A DNA stretch of 7,089 nt from an uncultured Collinsella sp. (GTDB lineage: Bacteria > Actinomycetota > Coriobacteriia > Coriobacteriales > Coriobacteriaceae), in NCBI GenBank assembly GCA_902495985.1, contig CABUZF010000054.1, forward strand, positions 1 to 7,089, in the 5' to 3' direction. Both the position numbers and the translations under genes were made by a program. This document shows, piece by piece, positions 6,046 through 7,089 of this stretch (positions are counted from its first letter, which is position 1; each line of letters begins with the position of its first letter). The notes beneath the pieces were generated by a model, which worked only from the letters and a program-made list of their open reading frames with translations, did no database searches and was not told the origin of the DNA.

Positions 6046-6079
6046 CTCAAACACCTCCGTTGAGAAGAATTAAAGACCA

Positions 6080-6092
6080 ACGAACGATTCGT
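6080..6092. promoter_or_regulatory. Candidate MurR operator, proximal
   Basis: ACGAA-CGA-TTCGT is a perfect 5-3-5 inverted repeat located 35 bases upstream of the murR ATG. Its position in the leader or promoter of the operon suits a dimeric repressor such as an RpiR protein. No experiment or comparison supports it here. Confidence 0.4.
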
Positions 6093-6111
6093 ACCGGATA
6101 CAAACAGCTTT

Positions 6112-6130
6112 TGCGGTACATTGTGCCGCA
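6112..6130. promoter_or_regulatory. Candidate operator, distal 19-bp palindrome
   Basis: TGCGGTACA-T-TGTGCCGCA is an inverted repeat with 8 of 9 positions paired around a central T. It sits between the VanZ-gene terminator hairpin and murR. Its half-site is unlike that of the proximal palindrome, so the two need not bind the same protein. Confidence 0.4.
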
Positions 6131-6144
6131 TCGTGGCGCACAAA

Positions 6145-6168
6145 GGGCGAGCGTTCTACCGCTCGCCC
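6145..6168 (-). terminator. Hairpin terminator, probably of the VanZ-like gene
   Basis: A perfect 9-bp stem GGGCGAGCG/CGCTCGCCC (6145-6153 and 6160-6168) has a 6-base loop. On the minus strand it is followed by TTTGTG, a weak U-tract. It lies 82 bases beyond the stop codon of the VanZ-like gene and 100 bases before murR. If the mur promoter lies upstream of it, it would instead be a leader hairpin of murR. Confidence 0.6.
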
Positions 6169-6188
6169 CTCAAATCCGACCGCTCGGA

Positions 6189-6217
6189 AATACGCGCGAC
6201 ACAAAATAATTCAACAA
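6189..6217 (-). promoter_or_regulatory. Weak candidate promoter for the mur operon
   Basis: TTGTTG (6212-6217), a 17-bp spacer and CGTATT (6189-6194) lie on the minus strand between the VanZ-like gene and murR. If used, the 136-nt or so leader would include the hairpin 6145-6168 and both palindromes. No better -35/-10 pair was found between the hairpin and murR. Confidence 0.25.
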
Positions 6218-6249
6218 GTTCGCATTATCAGAAACGGGTTTGTTACCGG

Positions 6250-6831
6250 CTAGCGCCTCGCATGGGCGCCGATCGGCCGAGTCGCATGGCGCACCAACGC
6301 CGCTGCCAGCAATACCAACAGCATGGCGGTGACATAGCCCGCAGCATCGAATCCTAAATCGATAACGTCGAAATGCCTGCCGGGAACAAAGATCTTATGT
6401 ACCTGATCGCCAACGGAGCAGGCGGCGCAAAAGAGCAATACGGGCACGCAACGGGAGCATACGCTCCACGGACGCCTGGAAAGGCAAACCACGACCACGG
6501 AGGCGAACAATCCGACGAAGAAAAACTCTACGGTATGGGCGACGCGACGGACGTTTGCGCCTACCCACATGCGAATGGAAGCAAGTCGACCAGGCTGGAC
6601 CGTCGAGGCAGCCGGATTGGTACTCTCAGTCATGCCATCCCCCGCCTGAGTTTCACCCGTGATGCCGGTAGCCTGAACGCCCGTAGCCTGGCCCTCCACC
6701 ACACGCGCGGTAGACTCGCTCAGCAACGACGTCTCCACCGCATTTTGCTCCGTCAGCACCCAGATGCCCGCCAGCGTTGCAGCGAACAGAACGATCGCGG
6801 TCCATCCGATTATCTGTTTTACGCGCGCCAA
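6250..6831 (-). CDS. VanZ-like membrane protein
   Basis: The product is a 193-residue integral membrane protein of the VanZ-like family (PF04892). Hydrophobic segments lie at about 6-27, 101-118, 127-141 and 161-182. Family signatures are VRRVAHTVEFFFVG (94-107) and, between the last two helices, GDQVHKIFVPGR (141-152), then D155, D158 and D162 in FDVIDLGFDAAG. VanZ of Enterococcus gives low-level teicoplanin resistance; most relatives have no assigned function, and no van genes are nearby. Residues 36-82, between helix 1 and helix 2, form a Thr/Ser/Gly/Ala-rich insert with an internal QATG-x-QATG repeat, longer and less complex than expected. The start is TTG at 6831, with AAGGAGG ending seven bases upstream; no closer ATG or GTG fits that site. 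A TACACT box at 6861-6866 could be its -10, but no good -35 was found. Confidence 0.85.
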   Translation of the reverse strand: MARVKQIIGWTAIVLFAATLAGIWVLTEQNAVETSLLSESTARVVEGQATGVQATGITGETQAGDGMTESTNPAASTVQPGRLASIRMWVGANVRRVAHTVEFFFVGLFASVVVVCLSRRPWSVCSRCVPVLLFCAACSVGDQVHKIFVPGRHFDVIDLGFDAAGYVTAMLLVLLAAALVRHATRPIGAHARR

Positions 6832-6935
6832 GGGCCAACCTCCTTTTTTGAATATCAGCGAGTGTAGCCCCCAATGGCATCGTCACCGTATCAAAATTTG
6901 AATCGCAACAGGAAGCGACAAAGCGACGCAAACCC

Positions 6936-7089
6936 CTACCCCGCCTCGCGCATCCAGCGATCGAACGTCCCCACGCACACGCCCAGGCACTTTGCTGCCT
7001 GGCTGCGGGTAATATCGCCCGCCTCATAGCTATCGCGCACCAGCTCAAACTGAGGAGGGCACGGCTTGCGGGGCCGACCAAAACGCACG
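6936..7089 (-). CDS. C-terminal end of a probable serine recombinase (partial)
   Basis: The minus-strand frame ends with TAG at 6936-6938 and runs open to the window edge, giving 50 visible residues. The N-terminal side reads VRFGRPRKP, matching the short basic linker seen before the helix-turn-helix of resolvases and invertases. The rest (FELVRDSYEAGDITRSQAAK, then CLGVCVGTFDRWMREAG) has the classic pattern of that C-terminal helix-turn-helix: a helix, a D-I-T-R-S-Q-A-A-K helix, the turn at LGV, and a recognition helix TFDRWM. The catalytic domain with its serine would lie outside the window. A stand-alone small DNA-binding protein starting at GTG 7088 is an alternative, but no ribosome site can be judged at the edge. 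The gap of about 100 bases to the VanZ-like start holds no further gene. Confidence 0.65.
   Translation of the reverse strand, partial: VRFGRPRKPCPPQFELVRDSYEAGDITRSQAAKCLGVCVGTFDRWMREAG

Noticed and set aside
6983..7002. Inverted repeat CCAGGCA/TGCCTGG as a recombination site
   Set aside because: It is only seven bases per arm and lies inside the coding sequence of the helix-turn-helix, so chance and codon use explain it adequately.
6653..7081. Minus-strand open frame of 142 codons spanning the VanZ-like start and the recombinase tail
   Set aside because: It overlaps two better-supported frames and reads as low-quality Arg/Ala/Cys-rich sequence. The VanZ signatures and the GRPRK helix-turn-helix are both in other frames.

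Overview
The window most likely comes from a Coriobacteriia actinobacterium of the Collinsella type. That is inferred from the moderately high G+C coding style, the AGGAGG-type ribosome sites, and the recognisable flavour of several proteins: a MarR-like N-terminal domain with an R-x-PF-x-x-PG-x-Q-x-YLPFM motif, a VanZ-like protein, and a GRPRK-type recombinase tail. No 16S or marker gene is present, so the assignment is a judgement.

Layout. Positions 38-316 hold a two-gene tRNA unit on the minus strand (Gln-CTG, then Glu-CTC), with a clear promoter and an intrinsic terminator. A lone plus-strand gene (519-929) follows. It encodes what looks like only the N-terminal domain of a family of MarR-like winged-helix regulators. 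Between it and the convergent gene at 1150-1509 is a tandem array of three 62-bp units (about 973-1143). Each unit folds into a long hairpin, and the stems show compensatory base changes. An ArsC/Spx-type thioredoxin-fold gene (1150-1509) comes next on the minus strand.

The centre (1602-6045, minus strand) is a peptidoglycan-sugar salvage locus in the order murR - murQ - murP - mupG. MurP (PTS EIIBC) would import and 6-phosphorylate MurNAc or MurNAc-GlcNAc. MupG (formerly DUF871) would split MurNAc6P-GlcNAc. MurQ removes the lactyl ether from MurNAc-6P to give GlcNAc-6P and D-lactate. MurR (RpiR family) would sense MurNAc-6P and control the unit. No EIIA domain or gene is present, so EIIA must come from elsewhere. 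An intrinsic-type terminator sits between murP and mupG, and its U-run ends two bases before the mupG Shine-Dalgarno. mupG output may therefore be set by readthrough. Two palindromes lie upstream of murR and are candidate operators.

Upstream of murR on the same strand is a VanZ-like membrane protein gene (6250-6831) with its own terminator hairpin. At the right edge is the 3' end of a gene whose 50 visible residues look like the C-terminal helix-turn-helix of a serine site-specific recombinase.

The most unusual items are the covarying tandem hairpin array, the terminator/Shine-Dalgarno junction before mupG, and the stand-alone regulator domain beside the array.
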